Source: Polytrichum commune
Lineage: Eukaryota; Streptophyta; Polytrichopsida; Polytrichales; Polytrichaceae
DNA: 64,000 nt
Assembly (NCBI GenBank): GCA_950295325.1
Contig: OX485805.1
Coordinates: 3,532,501 to 3,596,500 of the forward strand
Direction: 5' to 3'
How positions within the stretch are numbered: position 1 is the stretch's first letter; every line of letters starts with the position of its first letter. A program made the translations under genes and the position numbers. The notes beneath the pieces were generated by a model, which was not told the origin of the DNA, did no database searches, and saw only the letters and a list, made by a program, of their open reading frames with translations. Below are positions 44,735 through 57,184 of the stretch, piece after piece.

Positions 44735-46816
44735 GGAGCATCACCGAAATGAAGAGAGGAACACCGAAGAGCTCTCCGAAGCTCGGCCACGGAATTAGGC
44801 TCCCTTTCCCACGGCTTTACACACCTTACACGCGGTTATAGGTCCTATTACCCACGGCAATGGGTACCCAGCGGGTTTATGAAGAAAACTTAGGACTAAG
44901 AGACAAAAGGGCACTAAGTAAGCATGTAAGGACTTATAGGGGGAATATATAGGGGTATATAAGGGTATTAGAAAGTATATAGGACTAGGATTACATTCTA
45001 TGAGTATGAATATAAGAGATTTTGTGAAAGGACAATTATGGAAGAGGAATATTAAAGTTATTAGGAGGAATGTAAAGGCATTAACGAGTATTTAGGAATA
45101 TGGTACATTCTACTAGCATGATCATTAATCAATCAATATGAAGATTTGATTGATCTTCAAAAAGAGTTTAGAATGTAGCCACAACAAGAAGTTAGGGGTA
45201 ATCTTGGAAATAGGAACATTAAGGTGATGAAACGGTTATAACCGTCTAGGATAGGAATCATCTACATATTTCAAAGATAGTTAGTATCTAGGAAAGTGGA
45301 AGTTAACAACCACTCTTAGTATAGATTTTGGATAGGAAGAAAAGACTATATAAGGGAAGCAAATTAGGAGACTATCACCTCATTTTCTACACAACGAAGT
45401 TATCTTAAATTTGAATGTCAAGAATCACTTGAAGCTTTTGTAACTCTCCTCTCGAGGAACTTTTGCAATACACTTATCTTTTCTACAAATGCGTGTGATC
45501 TTTCTACCTCTCTCAATTTGAACTACGAGTCGTCAATGGTACTTTGTAGCTTAAGTAATTGAGCAACCGAGAGTAGAGAAGATTGAGTAGACTCTTTTGA
45601 GAAAAAACTCAAAAGATAGTGTGAGGGTGAGAACAAAGCGCTCAAGACAAATTGGAGAATCAATGGGACTTTGAGAGAGATTGAATTGAGAAAGCGATTG
45701 TCAACTTGAGTGAAGGAAACAAGATTATCTCTCAAAGCGGAACTTATCATTGATCTCCTCAAAAGGGAATCATAAATATACATGTGATTGAATGATTGAA
45801 GAATTATATGCATGTTATGATTTAAGCAAAACAACTTAACGATTGCAACTCCTTCAAAAGAGGAGGAGCTTATTATTGAAAACTACAGAATTGACTTATA
45901 AGTATTATATACTACATATTGATTGTTGAACTTATGATTAACAAGAATGATGAAGACATTAATTCATATCAAAGTTTGAATACATATGAATGAAGTAATA
46001 TTGATATAAGATAATCTACTTACTACAATTGTTATTGAAGCTTCTTACTTTAAGATTCTTTGTGAGTTGTTGGATGTCATTACAATTTGAAGGATTATCT
46101 ATTCAAGAGAAGATCTCTCTCTCTCTCTTGAGCAAAACTCAAGAGAGATAGGTTTATCTTCTCGTTATCAAGAAACACTTTGTAGTAAAAGTGCTTCTTC
46201 TCTTAAGATACTTTGTGAGTTGTTGGATGTCATTAACAATCAAAGAGGAGTTCTTTCTCTTGAATAAACCTCAAGAGAGTTATAATTATTCTTGTCATTA
46301 AAACACTTTGAATGTTAAACGTGACATTGCAAAACAATCAATGATATGTTTATGAAATTATAACTATTATATGCATACATGTCAAGTTACAATATTATAA
46401 GTAGTAACACTTGAATTTAAAAAGGAAGACTCAAGATTATTAGATCTTCTTCATCATTATAAGATTATTATCATTTGTGTGATTAATGTTTATGAACTAC
46501 TAACATTAAGGATTCATACAATTTATTAAACACTATATTATTATCAAGGATATTGTTACACCTCTTGAAGCTTTCTTTAAATCTAATGGTTCTTATTATC
46601 AATGATGCCTTACATTGAGAGTAAGAATTAAGATAATGAGATTATGTTCACTCCAATAATTATATTCATATCATAAGGAGAAGAGAGGGATTATTAATTA
46701 GAGACCGAACATATTAATGAGGCACGGTAGTTTTCAAGCGAATATAAATTTACGTGATGTCTCACCGTGAGTCTTCTTGAGCTAAATTGCAAGGGAACGA
46801 CCCACGGGGTGCATCA
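44735..46816 (+). repeat. 5' LTR region of the Tat-like element (left boundary uncertain)
   Basis: Non-coding, AT-rich and ends with ...GCATCA just before the primer site. Three stem-loops of similar sequence are visible: about 45591 (CTTTTGAG/CTCAAAAG), 46119 (TCTCTTGAG/CTCAAGAGA) and 46256 (CTCTTGA/TCAAGAG). A direct repeat 'ctttgtgagttgttggatgtcatta' occurs at about 46057 and 46210. I place the left limit at the Harbinger TAA only for lack of a clear LTR start. The sequence up to about 44880 may be host DNA. Confidence 0.55.
45346..45355 (+). promoter_or_regulatory. Putative LTR TATA box
   Basis: CTATATAAGG about 1.46 kb upstream of the LTR end, with AT-rich DNA before and a mixed leader after. 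A transcription start about 25-35 bp downstream would fit an LTR promoter. Position and sequence only. Confidence 0.4.
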
Positions 46817-46819
46817 TTT

Positions 46820-46837
46820 TGGCGACCATGCTGGGGA
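46820..46837 (+). other. Primer-binding site of the Tat-like element
   Basis: TGGCGACCATGCTGGGGA starts three bases after the LTR end (CA at 46815-46816). Tat/Ogre elements typically carry a TGGCGAC...CTGGGGA site complementary to a tRNA 3' end, usually reported as Arg. The match is by pattern; the exact tRNA was not checked. Confidence 0.7.
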
Positions 46838-47016
46838 TTCTTGCCATTAATGTGTCTCGGTGATTTTAAGTGTGAAAGGGACGAAAGCGGAGGTTCTTGG
46901 CGAATGCGTTAACTAAGCACGTGGAGAATTACGCCAAGAAGATCGGACAACCGTAACGTCATATCTACCAATTGGAACTTAACACGATTCGGAGATAATG
47001 CGCCTTACTAGTAAGA

Positions 47017-47647
47017 ATGTCAAATGAGAAAAGACATACGGAAGACGACCGGGAGATACGTGATACGTTGAATGAATTAAACTTCATCACTTTTTGCGAG
47101 GCGATACTCAAGGAGACCGAAACTCAAGAGAAATTCTATCAAGTGGAGATTGAGGAATCCCTACTTTACAAATTGTGGCACATAACGGGAGAAATTTCCA
47201 ATGAACAACAAGCAAAATTGGAACGTTAAATCAAAGGAGAAGATAGTAAACGACCAAAAGGAACTAATATCAAGTTGGCCGTGGGAATATCCCGATTACA
47301 TCAAAGAATCTAACAAAGCGGAAGAATGGATTAGCACCAAACGATTTCGTGACTTAATGGTATGTATGAACCGAGTATACATCGATCAAGCGTGGAGAAG
47401 TTTTGAAGAAAGGCGGATTAGTTTCACGTACCGATCGGAGTTTGAGAGAAGAATCAAAGACTTACCCGAAGAATTACAAGCCATCATCTTTTCTAAAGTG
47501 TGGAACAAAATCAAGGATACATTGTGGGAATGCATGCCGGGAACAACAAAACAAAGTGGGTACCATTATAATCTAGAAGGGTTCTTTTACGACCTATACT
47601 ACACACGAGTAATGGTACCGGCTACAATCAATGATTCCTTGGTTTGA
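47017..47647 (+). pseudogene. Extra ORF upstream of gag, module 1
   Basis: Two overlapping frames (47017-47229, 47201-47647) that together form one domain of unknown function. Landmarks: SSWPWEYPDYI, KRFRDLMVCMNRVY, FTYRSEFERRIKDLPEEL and IIFSKVWNK. Ogre-type elements have an extra ORF in this position. A frameshift near 47210 breaks it. It precedes a second, homologous module. Confidence 0.65.
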
Positions 47648-48200
47648 GAATATCCATTGCCGCGATAACTTACGAGAAAGATTAGAAAAAGGATCCGAAG
47701 AGAAGCATTTAATCGGACCACTTGAAGCCTCACATGTTGAAAGAGCGATTTTGAGAAAAATTTAGAGATCAAACGTGAAAGGAGTATACGTGATTGATGA
47801 TACTATAGAAGACATTGACACTAAAGGAATTGTGAGTCATTGGCCTTGGGAGTACCCGAAGTTTAGTTGGGACGAAAAGGTACTAACTCAATATGAAGGA
47901 GTAAAGAGGTTCCATGATTTGATGTGGAACATGCACAAAGTTTATAAGACAAAAGCAACCAAGAACTTTATCAAGAAACAAATCGGATTTACTTATCGAT
48001 CGGAGTTTGAGAGGAGAATCTACGAACTACCGGAAGAACTACAAGCAAAGATATTCTCAAAAGTGTGGAATCACGGGAGAATTGGAATCGGAAGGTGGGC
48101 AAAAGGCGCCACAAGTCATAGAGGGTACCACTACCCGCAAGAGGGATTATTATACAACTTGTACTTCGAAAGGGTGATGATAAACTTTACAACGGACTAG
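47646..48200 (+). pseudogene. Extra ORF upstream of gag, module 2
   Basis: Tandem homologue of module 1 in a third frame. It contains SHWPWEYPKFSW, KRFHDLMWNMHKVY, FTYRSEFERRIYELPEEL and KIFSKVWNH. A TAG near 47764 separates its N-terminal part (LRERLEKGSEEKHLIG) from the ATG-initiated 47775-48200 frame. Function unknown. The duplication is clear from the repeated order of five blocks. Confidence 0.65.
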
Positions 48201-48291
48201 AGAAATTGGAAAATAGTGAGCGAGGGTTGATCAAGTTAAACGAGTGAAATTTAGAATCCATTGGGGAGGAAGAGAAAATTATATTAAGAGA

Positions 48292-48565
48292 TAGTTTGTC
48301 CTAAGAACCGTACTAGCGAAAGGATGAATATAGATGCACATAGTTGAAGCTGGGAGGGCCGACTAGGGTGATCTAAGATCATGCTAAGTAGTGTTAATGT
48401 ATGACGAAGAGGAAGGGAAAACTAATTGAGTCAAGAAAAATAGTGTGTCCTAAGAACCGTACTAGCGAAAGGGTGAATATAGAATGCACATAGTTGAAGC
48501 CGGGAGGGCCAACTAGGGTGGTCTAAGATCATGCCAAGTAGTGTTAATGTACGACGAAGAGGAAG
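48292..48565 (+). repeat. ~125-bp direct repeat before gag
   Basis: 48292-48416 and 48441-48565 are nearly identical, sharing 'cctaagaaccgtactagcgaaag', 'gcacatagttgaagc.gggagggcc' and 'gtgttaatgta.gacgaagaggaag'. The second copy runs into the gag start region, so this is a leader duplication 149 bp apart. Confidence 0.85.
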
Positions 48566-50045
48566 ACACTAGGGAGCGAAGTCGTTTGCCGCCATCTAGG
48601 AGAGAGGCCGAGGCCGAACGTAAGCACATTAACCGTATGCAACATGGAGTAAACCCCAATAGCGAGGAAGGAAGAGCCGAGAGGCAAAGAAGAGAGAGAG
48701 CGGAACGATACGAGAGACGGGCAAGACAAAGAGCCGAAGGTCTTGATATATCTAGATCACCATCCCCATCACTAACAAACGATAACCTAGACCGACCATC
48801 ACCCTATGAATACGAAAATATAAATAGAGAAGAGCAAAGAGACACCGTCACTCCATTAGGAACATTCGAAACAAACACTAGAGAAGGGATACCCGGAATA
48901 TTAATTTTGATCAAGACACACAAGAAAGCATAGTAGAGAACGAAAATTCAACAACAACTCAAAGTGAGGAACCAACATCAAGACAAGTCAACCAAACATT
49001 TGAAGAATTTTTGCAACAAGAAAGGGCTAGTGAACAATTATTTGACTATAGAGTACCCATTAATAGCACAACAAGATCCGGAACAACGTCATTAGGGACG
49101 AATATTGGAGGTTCCGGAGGAGGAAGAGGAAGTGGAACTATAGCCATGTTGGGAGGAGCGCCACCCCCGCCTAGAAGAGGGAAAATACCTCTTCCTACAT
49201 ACAAAGGAAAAGAAGATCCGGACACTTACATACAAGAGTATGTCAATATATGTCATGCCAATCAAGAAGGAACCGATGCGGAGAAACTAAGATTGTTTCC
49301 GGCGACTCTTAAAAAGAAGGCACTAGAATGGTACACTCAATTTCCCGCGAATCACTTTGTGAATTGGAACGATTTAAAGATGACTTTTATCCAACGATTC
49401 CGATCAACCAAATCGGAAGGGGAGATCATCAACAACTTGTCACATGTAAAGCAAAAGAAAGATGAATCGGTGGAAGAATTTTATGAACGAGTAATGGTAG
49501 CGGCCGCAAAGATTCAACCCGCACCGGGAGAACAAATTAGAAAAACTTGGTTCATAAATGGACTAAGGAAAGAATACGAAAAATATGTGAACATTTTACC
49601 AAGTGATACTTTGGAGGAAGCACTAGCTTCGGCACGAAAGATTGAGATGAGCAAGACTAAGAAAGAAAGGATGAAGGAAGACGAATCAAGTGGAGATTCA
49701 AGTAGCGATTCCGATGATGATGCAAGAAGAAGGAAGAAAAAGGGAAAGGCTAAGAAGGCCGATGTTACTAAGGATGATTTAAAGGCTCTTAAACAAGAGA
49801 TAGAGGAACTAGCCATCGGCACTCGGAAGTTTAGGACGGGAGTCACTTGCCGGAGATGCCGCAACGAAGGCCATTACTCAAATGAGTGCCAATTAAAGAG
49901 TTGCTCGAATTGCAATAGCACTACACACAATACAAATGAATGCGTTTATGATGGAAGAAGGCGAGAAAGGAGATTTGGAGTGAATCAAGTACAACCACAA
50001 TTGAACAACAACCGGAGAAGGGCGGGAGCCGAGCCTCCGAGATGA
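48541..50045 (+). pseudogene. gag polyprotein
   Basis: The N-terminal Arg/Glu-rich part is in one frame (48541-48933) and the main part in another (49011-50045, 344 codons). The main part has the plant retrotransposon gag domain (LPTYKGKEDPDTYIQEY ... ALEWYTQFP ... FIQRFRSTKSEGEII). A Lys/Asp/Ser-rich hinge follows, then two CCHC knuckles near the C-terminus: CRRCRNEGHYSNEC and CSNCNSTTHNTNEC. The N-terminal part and the downstream pol share the same frame. The middle is therefore probably displaced by two small indels (about 48905 and about 50040) in what was one gag-pol frame. A programmed +1 shift in the 40-nt overlap at 50005-50045 is an alternative for the second. Confidence 0.85.
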
Positions 50046-50079
50046 AGAGAGACCGCGGTTCGGGGAGAATCGGCGAGAT

Positions 50080-52158
50080 ATGAGATACCCCTATCAAGAG
50101 AGGGATAAGCTAAGGGATGAAGGATACCCTTATAACGGGCAGGAATACCGAAGAGGAGATCGGTACCCGTACGACAATTACCGGAGGGAAGCGACATACC
50201 CCTACCGAAGCCAATACTACCCAAGGGAAGAAGAATACCCCTATCAGGGCGGCCCTAGAGGACCCATTAATCACGGGAGATTGGAATACCCCAGGGAGGT
50301 GATGGACAATATGAGCCAAAAGGTTGCGCCGAGAATCGGGTACACTGGCCTACCGCGACGGGAAGGCAACGCCGACGAGTGCTATTATTGTCATCAACAG
50401 GGTCATAGAAAACCGAAATGCTCATTGTTTAGGAAACATCAAGAAGAAGCGAATGATTACACGAAGAAGCCCACGGTGGCGGCAAATGTAGTGACACCAA
50501 GTGTGTGTGTGATGACGAGAGCCCAAAGAGCGGCGAAGGAAAACTCTAAGGAAGAGAGTGAATCGGAAGATGAAGATAACAGAGATGATAGAAAGAGCGA
50601 AGACTCGGAGAATAGCGATGATGAAGATGGTGAGAACACCATAAAGATTATGGATGATGATAGTGAAGATGAGCAAACGTCACAGGAGGTGCGGGATGCA
50701 CCAGATGACTTAACATGGAAGAAGAATCGGGAGATTCACCATGGAGAAAGCGGAAACGCGAAGACGCCAAGGAGAAGGCGAAAGGAACTTAAGTCACAGG
50801 AGGTGCGGGATGCACCGGAGGACTTAGAACGGAAGAAGAATCGGGAGATTCACGATGAAGAAAGCGAAGAGCGTAGTGAAAATGAGAATGAGCCCATGAT
50901 GAGGCAAAAGGAAAATGAGTCACAGGAGGTGCGGGATGCACCGGAGGACTCGGAATGGAAGAAGAAGCGGGAGATACACCGCCAAGTAACGAATACAATC
51001 AAGAGAATACAACGGGAAGCGGGCGAAGATCTTTTAGAGCCAGAAGATCTTGCAGCAGAGTACCGGACGTCGTCTAGGAGAAAAGCGACGGAAGAAGAAC
51101 CCCGATCGAGGGTAGGACAAATTATTCGAAAAGTACTAGATTCAACTCAAGCAAATATAACGATAGGGCAACTTTTGGAGATAGCCCCTTATTGCAAAAG
51201 AAAAGTAATGGAAGCAATTTACACGAACGGGCGAGAAGAGAGGGAAGTACCTCAAACGTATCTCGTAGCCACGAAAGACTTTGATGAAGAAATACCGATA
51301 ATAGCGGTATGGACTAAGAATCGACGAATATCCAACGTATTACTAGATGGAGGATCGGGAATGAACATTATTACGGACACTTTGATGGACAAATTGGGAA
51401 TAGAGAAACAACTTGAAGTGGCACCATTTACGATCAAAATGGCGGATCAAAGGAAGGTAACGCCATTTGGAATCATCAAGAATTTGAAAATCAATATTGG
51501 AGGATTAACTTTTAAGATTACCGTGACGGTGATAAAGATGGAGAATCAAGAGAATAGCTACTCAATGCTACTTGGACGACCATGGCTTAAGCAAGCACGT
51601 GCCAAGCATGATTGGGGAAAGAGTCAACTAATTTTATATCAAAATGGAATAGATGTATGTATTGGTACTAATCGAAGACCAAAACTTCCAGATTCATCAA
51701 GACCAATCAATATCGAAGGATTTGATTGGGAAGCCGGATTAAGCGATGAAGAGGAACAAGTAGTTTATCAAGCTTATCCAAGCTTACACCACATAGCCGA
51801 TGTGAAACTTGATGGATTGAAGCGATTATATGAAACCGATTGCAATATGGTTATGACAAGCATCGAAGGAGAAAATGTGGAGAACATCAACAAAAAGGGA
51901 CCCAAAACAAATGCCAAGAAAAAGGAGAAACAAGTCCCTAAGTTCAAAAAAGGAACTCCAAAACAAAAGGAAGACATGGGAGAAAGACCGGTTTATCCAT
52001 CTCACTTTTATGAGATGAAGGAAGGAGAACAAGCGATCGACCGAACACCGGCATCCGAAGCGGTGAAAGGAAAAACAATCGCCGGATGGACTATTGAAGA
52101 TGAAGATATGATAAAAGAGATTAATTTTGGGACAACGGAGGATTCCAAAATGGTATGA
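50080..52158 (+). pseudogene. pol N-terminal part: third zinc knuckle, repeats and aspartic protease
   Basis: 692 codons. Residues 1-75 contain five YPY motifs among Arg/Tyr/Glu-rich text. A third knuckle CYYCHQQGHRKPKC is at 101-114. Acidic Ser/Glu/Asp runs occupy 155-200, and three repeats of SQEVRDAPEDL..KKNREIH start at 201, 239 and 281. The retroviral-type aspartic protease has its active site in NVLLDGGSGMNII (Asp423) and LLGRPWL further on. A TGA at 52156-52158 is followed directly by RT in the same frame, so it is an acquired stop rather than a natural end. Confidence 0.85.
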
Positions 52159-52776
52159 ATAGGAAAGGAACTTGACCCTACCTATGAAAACCAAGTGATT
52201 GAGATACTAAGGGATTACAAGGATGTATTCGCATGGACATATGAGGATATGAAAGGGATACCACCTCACATTTATGAGCACAAGATAGAACTCAAACCAA
52301 ATACCAAGCCGATCAAGCAAAGTCGATATCGAATGAATCCGAATTATGCGGCAAAGGTGAAAGAGGAGATCGACAAATTGCTCCAAGCCGGATTCATATA
52401 CCCGGTAGATACAGCGGAATGGCTTTCACCGATAGTGATAGTACCAAAGAAAAATGGGAAATTGAGAGTATGTGTAGATTATCGGAAACTCAACGGAGCA
52501 ACAAAATCCGATCCATTTCCATTACCATTCACGGAGGAGATTCTTGAAACGGTTGACTCACCGATATATTACACAAGCCGATTATTAAATCAAGCGGAGA
52601 AAAATTATAGCACAACGGAACGAGAAGCCTTAGCAATGGTATATTCGGTAAACAAATTCCGACACTACCTTTTGGCGAATCATTTCGTGTTTTACGTGGA
52701 TCATCAAGCATTATTATACTTGATAAATAGACCGATAATCTCGGGGAGAATCGCAAGATGGATACTTCTCCTATAA
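52159..52776 (+). pseudogene. RT fingers joined directly to RNase H (palm deleted)
   Basis: The frame is continuous with the protease. It begins IGKELDPTYENQVIEIL and DYKDVFAWTYEDMKGI, then RT fingers (PIVIVPKKNGKLRVCVDYRK, LPFTEEILETV). It then passes without a break to the RNase H block YYTSRLLNQAEKNYSTTERE and HFVFYVDHQALLYL. The palm with the YxDD/VDD catalytic pair, the thumb and the first RNase H segment are absent, yet the frame is kept. A TAA at 52774-52776 ends it, and the same frame continues with EYDFEIVYMPGRRHVMADHL. Reverse transcription is impossible from this copy. Confidence 0.88.
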
Positions 52777-54975
52777 GAATACGATTTTGAGATTGTGTAT
52801 ATGCCCGGAAGACGACACGTAATGGCGGATCACCTCTCAATAATCGATAATGGAGAACCACCCACCGGAGTAAACGACCAACTACCGGATGCAAATTTGT
52901 TTTGTATGGAGGTACTAGAAAAAGAAGATGATTACATGGAAGAAAATGAGCAATCAAGTGAAGAAAATGAACAAGGAAAGGAAAACGTGACACCATGCCT
53001 TGAATGGTATATGGTATATGTTCAACCAACGGAATATTGGAGAAAACCGATCAAAGAATACCTCAAGTATGGAAAATTGTTAACAATAGGAACAACGGAA
53101 GATGAACAAACACGCATAAGACGGGCTAGTGAACCCTACATCATGGATGGAGATAAATTAATACGAATTAGCCCAAGTGGAGAATCAAAAACATACATAG
53201 CAGGACAAATTATTGAGGAGATCATCGCGGAAGCGCATGAACAAGAAGGCCATCATCAAACCTTCGAAAATACTTGGTTCACCATATTAAGTGGACCTTA
53301 TTGGTGGCCAACAAGAAAGAAGGACGTAGCAAGTTATTGCGAAGAATGTCCGGTTTGCTTACGACAAAATGAAGGACGAATACATGAACTAGAAAATGAT
53401 ACTCTAGTACTAGACTCGGTATCGGATGACGAGTCAACTATGGAAGAAAACCACTCGACGGATTGGAGAACACCCTATTTTGAGTACTTAAGAAATGGAC
53501 AAGTAAATGGAGAAAATATTACCAATGAAAAACAACTTCGATGGGCAAACAAATGCAAGCGGTTCGTTCTCAACGGAGGAACCTTGATAAGATTACTACC
53601 CAACGGAGATACGCGAATATGCGTCACACGAAGTCGAGGAGGAAAACTCATAGCGGCCACTCACAACGCAAAAGACAAGCATTTGACCTTACCTATGACT
53701 AAGCAATTAATATTCTTTAGTCCTTATTGGTGGCCTACAATTGACGAAGACATCAAGTATCACGCGGAATACGAATGTGAAGAATGTATGTTACAACTTA
53801 ATGGGAAGCAAGAAGAGATGAATCTAAAAGATAAACAAGTGACTATATTAAAGCAAATGTCACCATCGGATTGGAGAAAACCTTACCTTGAATACCTATT
53901 ATTCGGAAAGGTAATGAGCAATGACTTAACCGGAGAAGAAAAGGAACGGATTGCGAATAGAAGTCAATTCTTTGCCATCATGAATGCAAAACTAATGAGA
54001 CGATTTGTCGCCAATGAGATACCTAAATAATGCATATCGGAGAATCGGATACAAAGATTTTTAAAGGAACTTCATGAAAAATATCAAACATGTGAAGAAA
54101 TGATAAAACAAGCAACACAAGGATCATTTTGGTGGCCTATGATGACTCGCGACATTCAAAGTTTTATCAAGCAATACAATGGTACTACGCTAAGGAGTGA
54201 TTCAACCAAAATGGATTGGAGAAAACCAATAATGGAATATTTGAACCATGGAAAAACCGGAGATCGACATCCATTTGAACAAGAGTATGGAACTTACTTT
54301 ATGGAAGAGGGAGAATTACGGAAGGAAATAGACCACGGAGAAACAAAGATATGTATCGTGGGAGATCCAATCAAGCATCTAATCAAACGAGTGCATGAAC
54401 AAAATGATTATCATCTCAACCCGAACGATACTATTCAACAAATTCTCAACGGGCCTTATTGATGGCCTACTATAGCATAAGACACGGGACATTATATCAA
54501 TAGAGAATGTCCGAGATGTAAAAAGAAAGCAACAACTAAAATACAATGCGGAGCAATTACCACCGATCCACAAGAGGATTGGAGAACACCATTTATTGAC
54601 TACTTATCGCATGGAAGATTGACAACACCGGCAACGACTTCTCAAAGACAACAAATAGCGATAAGAAGTAGACATTTTCAACTAATCAATGGAGACCAAT
54701 TAATCAAGGAAGGGGCCGATGGAATGAAAAGGAGATGTGTCTCCGGACCAATTACCGAGGCGATCATCGCCGAAGCACATGAAGGCATTGCGGGAGAACA
54801 CTTTGCAGCAAACATCACATTATACAAAATATTGACAGCTCTTTATTGGTGGCCTACTATGAAAAGAGATGTGTATATATATTGCAAACAATGCGATATA
54901 TGCCAAAGAGTGGGACCAAAAAAATCCAAATCCGCACAACCACTACACCCAATCATGCCTACGGAAGTATTTTAA
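52777..54975 (+). pseudogene. Five tandem pre-integrase H2C2 zinc-finger modules
   Basis: Module starts are at about 53029, 53458, 53866, 54207 and 54571 (spacing 340-430 bp), all in one frame. Each has an entry block (E/D-(Y)-W-R-x-P...EYL..G), an LI/LMRR-type strand, a His...His pair, a (Y/F)WWP(T/M) block and a C-x-x-C end. Modules 1, 4 and 5 keep the His and Cys pairs, module 2 nearly so. Module 3 has lost its second His and the Cys pair. Stops interrupt at about 54030, 54462, 54480 and 54975. Normal gypsy integrases carry one such module in front of the catalytic core. Between modules are acidic linkers. Confidence 0.88.
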
Positions 54976-55864
54976 AGATGGGGATTAGACTTTATAGGTC
55001 CAATCAATCCTCCCGCCGAAGGTACTAAAAATAGATACATCATCACCGCCACGGACTACACTACCAAATGGGTTGAAGCAAGAGCACTAAAGGATAACAC
55101 CGCGGCATCTACCGCGAAATTCATATTCGAGGAGATCATCACCAAATTCGGATGTCCGATTGAACTAGTTAGTGATCAAGGGAGTCACTTTCTAAATGAG
55201 ACAATCCAAATCTTAACCAAGACATTTATGGTCTTACATCGTAAATCGACAACTTACTACCCTCAAGCCAACGGACAAGCTGAGAGCGGATCTCCGTATT
55301 TTAGTGCTACGAGCATTTGTAGGACGCCTCCCGCGGGCAGCGTTCATGTTCAGGCAACCCGTTCCTGTCCTCCCGTCCCGACCCGTCCTCCCGTCCTGAC
55401 CCGTCTTACCTGCCCGAATTGGCCTTTATGCCCGTGTCCTCCGTCTTGCCCGACGCGTCCTCCATCCTGCCTGACGCGGCTTTCCGCCTGTCCAGCTGTC
55501 CACCCGTCTGTCCATCTGTCATATCCGTCTCCACCACTACCCCACACCGAACCCGAGCTCCGTCATTCTTCCTTGCTCACGCCACTAGACAGCTCCGGAG
55601 CGAGTGAGGAAGTTCGGGAAAGGTTGTTGCATTGCTAGTTTAGGGTTTGGAAGAGTTGTAACTTCGATTGATGTTGTCTTAGTCGCCCGCCATGGAGGTG
55701 GACATTGTGGATCTGGGAGGGAAATGTGTCTCTTTCGAAGAAGGGTTTGATTTTGTAATAGAAGAGGCCACGGAAGATGTACAGGACGGACAGGGTTTAG
55801 TTTCAGATCTAGAAATTCTTTTGTCATTTTTCCTTGCTCACGCCACTGGACAGCTTCGGAGCGA

Positions 55865-56152
55865 GTGAGAAAGCTGGGGAAAGGCTGTTCAGATCTGAAA
55901 ATTCCTGCTAGGACGGATGATTATGAGGACAGGCGATTGTACCTGCTAGTTTCTGATCTGGAAGTTATGAGGACATGTAATGGGTTTGAGGCCATGCAAG
56001 CTGAGGCCTCGTCCTGGATGAGAGCTTGTTTCTGGAATGCCTACTTGGATATGTTGGCTATGGACAAAGAGGATGATCTTTGTGTCATGTGGTTGGACGC
56101 GTCAAAGGATACAAATTTTGGTGGTGGAAGGCGAGTGCAATGCAATTGTTGA
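55865..56152 (+). other. Open frame of unknown meaning inside the MULE
   Basis: 95 codons on the plus strand starting at the inner edge of the left TIR: residues include SSWMRACFWNAYLDML and DDLCVMWLDASKD. No family recognised. It may be a captured fragment or chance. Confidence 0.25.
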
Positions 56153-56325
56153 TGATGTTGTGGAGTTTAGTGCTATTTTTTAGAATAATAGTGTGGGATG
56201 TTACAATAAGACAAGGTAGAACCAATGTAATGTTGAATCATAATAGGACACATTTATGATAGGTGAGAACCATTACATGTCCACTTCGGACACATGAGTA
56301 TTGATACATTGGCTCCTACCCATTT

Positions 56326-57184
56326 TCAATAAAGTGTCATTGTTTGTTGAATTTTGAATGTAAGTGAAACTTTGGCAATTGGGAATTTTCGGAAAACAAG
56401 CAATTTAGTAAAATATGACAGGACATGTACAACATTGGTGTCTTGGAAAGACTTTATGCCTTCCTCATTGAATTCAGTAACATTGTAATGTATCCTATCA
56501 ATGTCATATATCAATCTATGCAACATCCATTGTTTTCAGTGTTGTCCTAACATAATCTAAACTCCCATGACAGGCTTGTCCAACCTTGTTGAAATGGTTA
56601 ATTTTATGGTACTGAATTTCACATAAAGTGTTGTCCATATACAGTTGCTTCGCCACAAAATTGCATTGGCATCCTCGCTTAGAGGTTAGACTGGCTTGCA
56701 ATCTACTTGTCCTCCTCTGCTTTGTCTGTCCTATTGGGAGTGGTTGCCATGTGAGATTTTTAGGACAACTTGTATCAGAGTCAGAGGCTGTAGAAACAAC
56801 TGGACAACTAAAGGTGGAACAAGAGGTGTCTTTGTACTATTTTGTTTTTTCACTGTCCTAGCATCTAGGGTTGATCCTACCCCGTCCTTGGTTGATTTTC
56901 TCCTCCCAAGAAATGTCTGTCCTGTCAAAGGGCCCAGGGGGTGGGATCTGCAACCTCGCCCGCATATTTTCAAAAGTTACATCCCGCACCCTAAACCTTT
57001 CTTATGCACCAGCTTTCAAGCACGTATTGGTGTCCTTGTGGACGATTGTACCTGCAGGAATTTCCAGATCTGAAACTAAACCATATCCGTCCTGTAGATC
57101 TTCCGTGGCCTCTTCTATAACAAAATCAAATCCTTCTTCGAAAGAGACACATTTCCCTCCCAGATCCACAATGTCCACCTCCAT
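56326..57184 (-). pseudogene. MULE-encoded protein N-terminal remnant
   Basis: Minus-strand pieces: 57184-57002 (MEVDIVDLGGKCVSFEEGFD, ending at a stop after 60 codons), text near 56973-56731 in other frames, 56701-56516 (TSKRGCQCNFVAKQLYMD, then HFNKVGQACHGSLD) and 56526-56326. The Cys/His pattern C-x-C-x-F ... H-x-x-x-x-G-x-x-CHG resembles the N-terminal zinc-binding region of a MULE-type protein group in plants. The catalytic core is deleted. Assignment is by eye from this pattern. Confidence 0.5.

Noticed and set aside
50005-50045. Programmed +1 frameshift between gag and pol
   Set aside because: Gag's N-terminal part and pol share one frame, so two accidental indels explain the middle at least as well. 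No conserved slip site is visible.
56771-56795. Initiator-Met primer site suggested by 'gtatcagagtcag'
   Set aside because: It lies inside a MULE with no LTR beside it and matches imperfectly.
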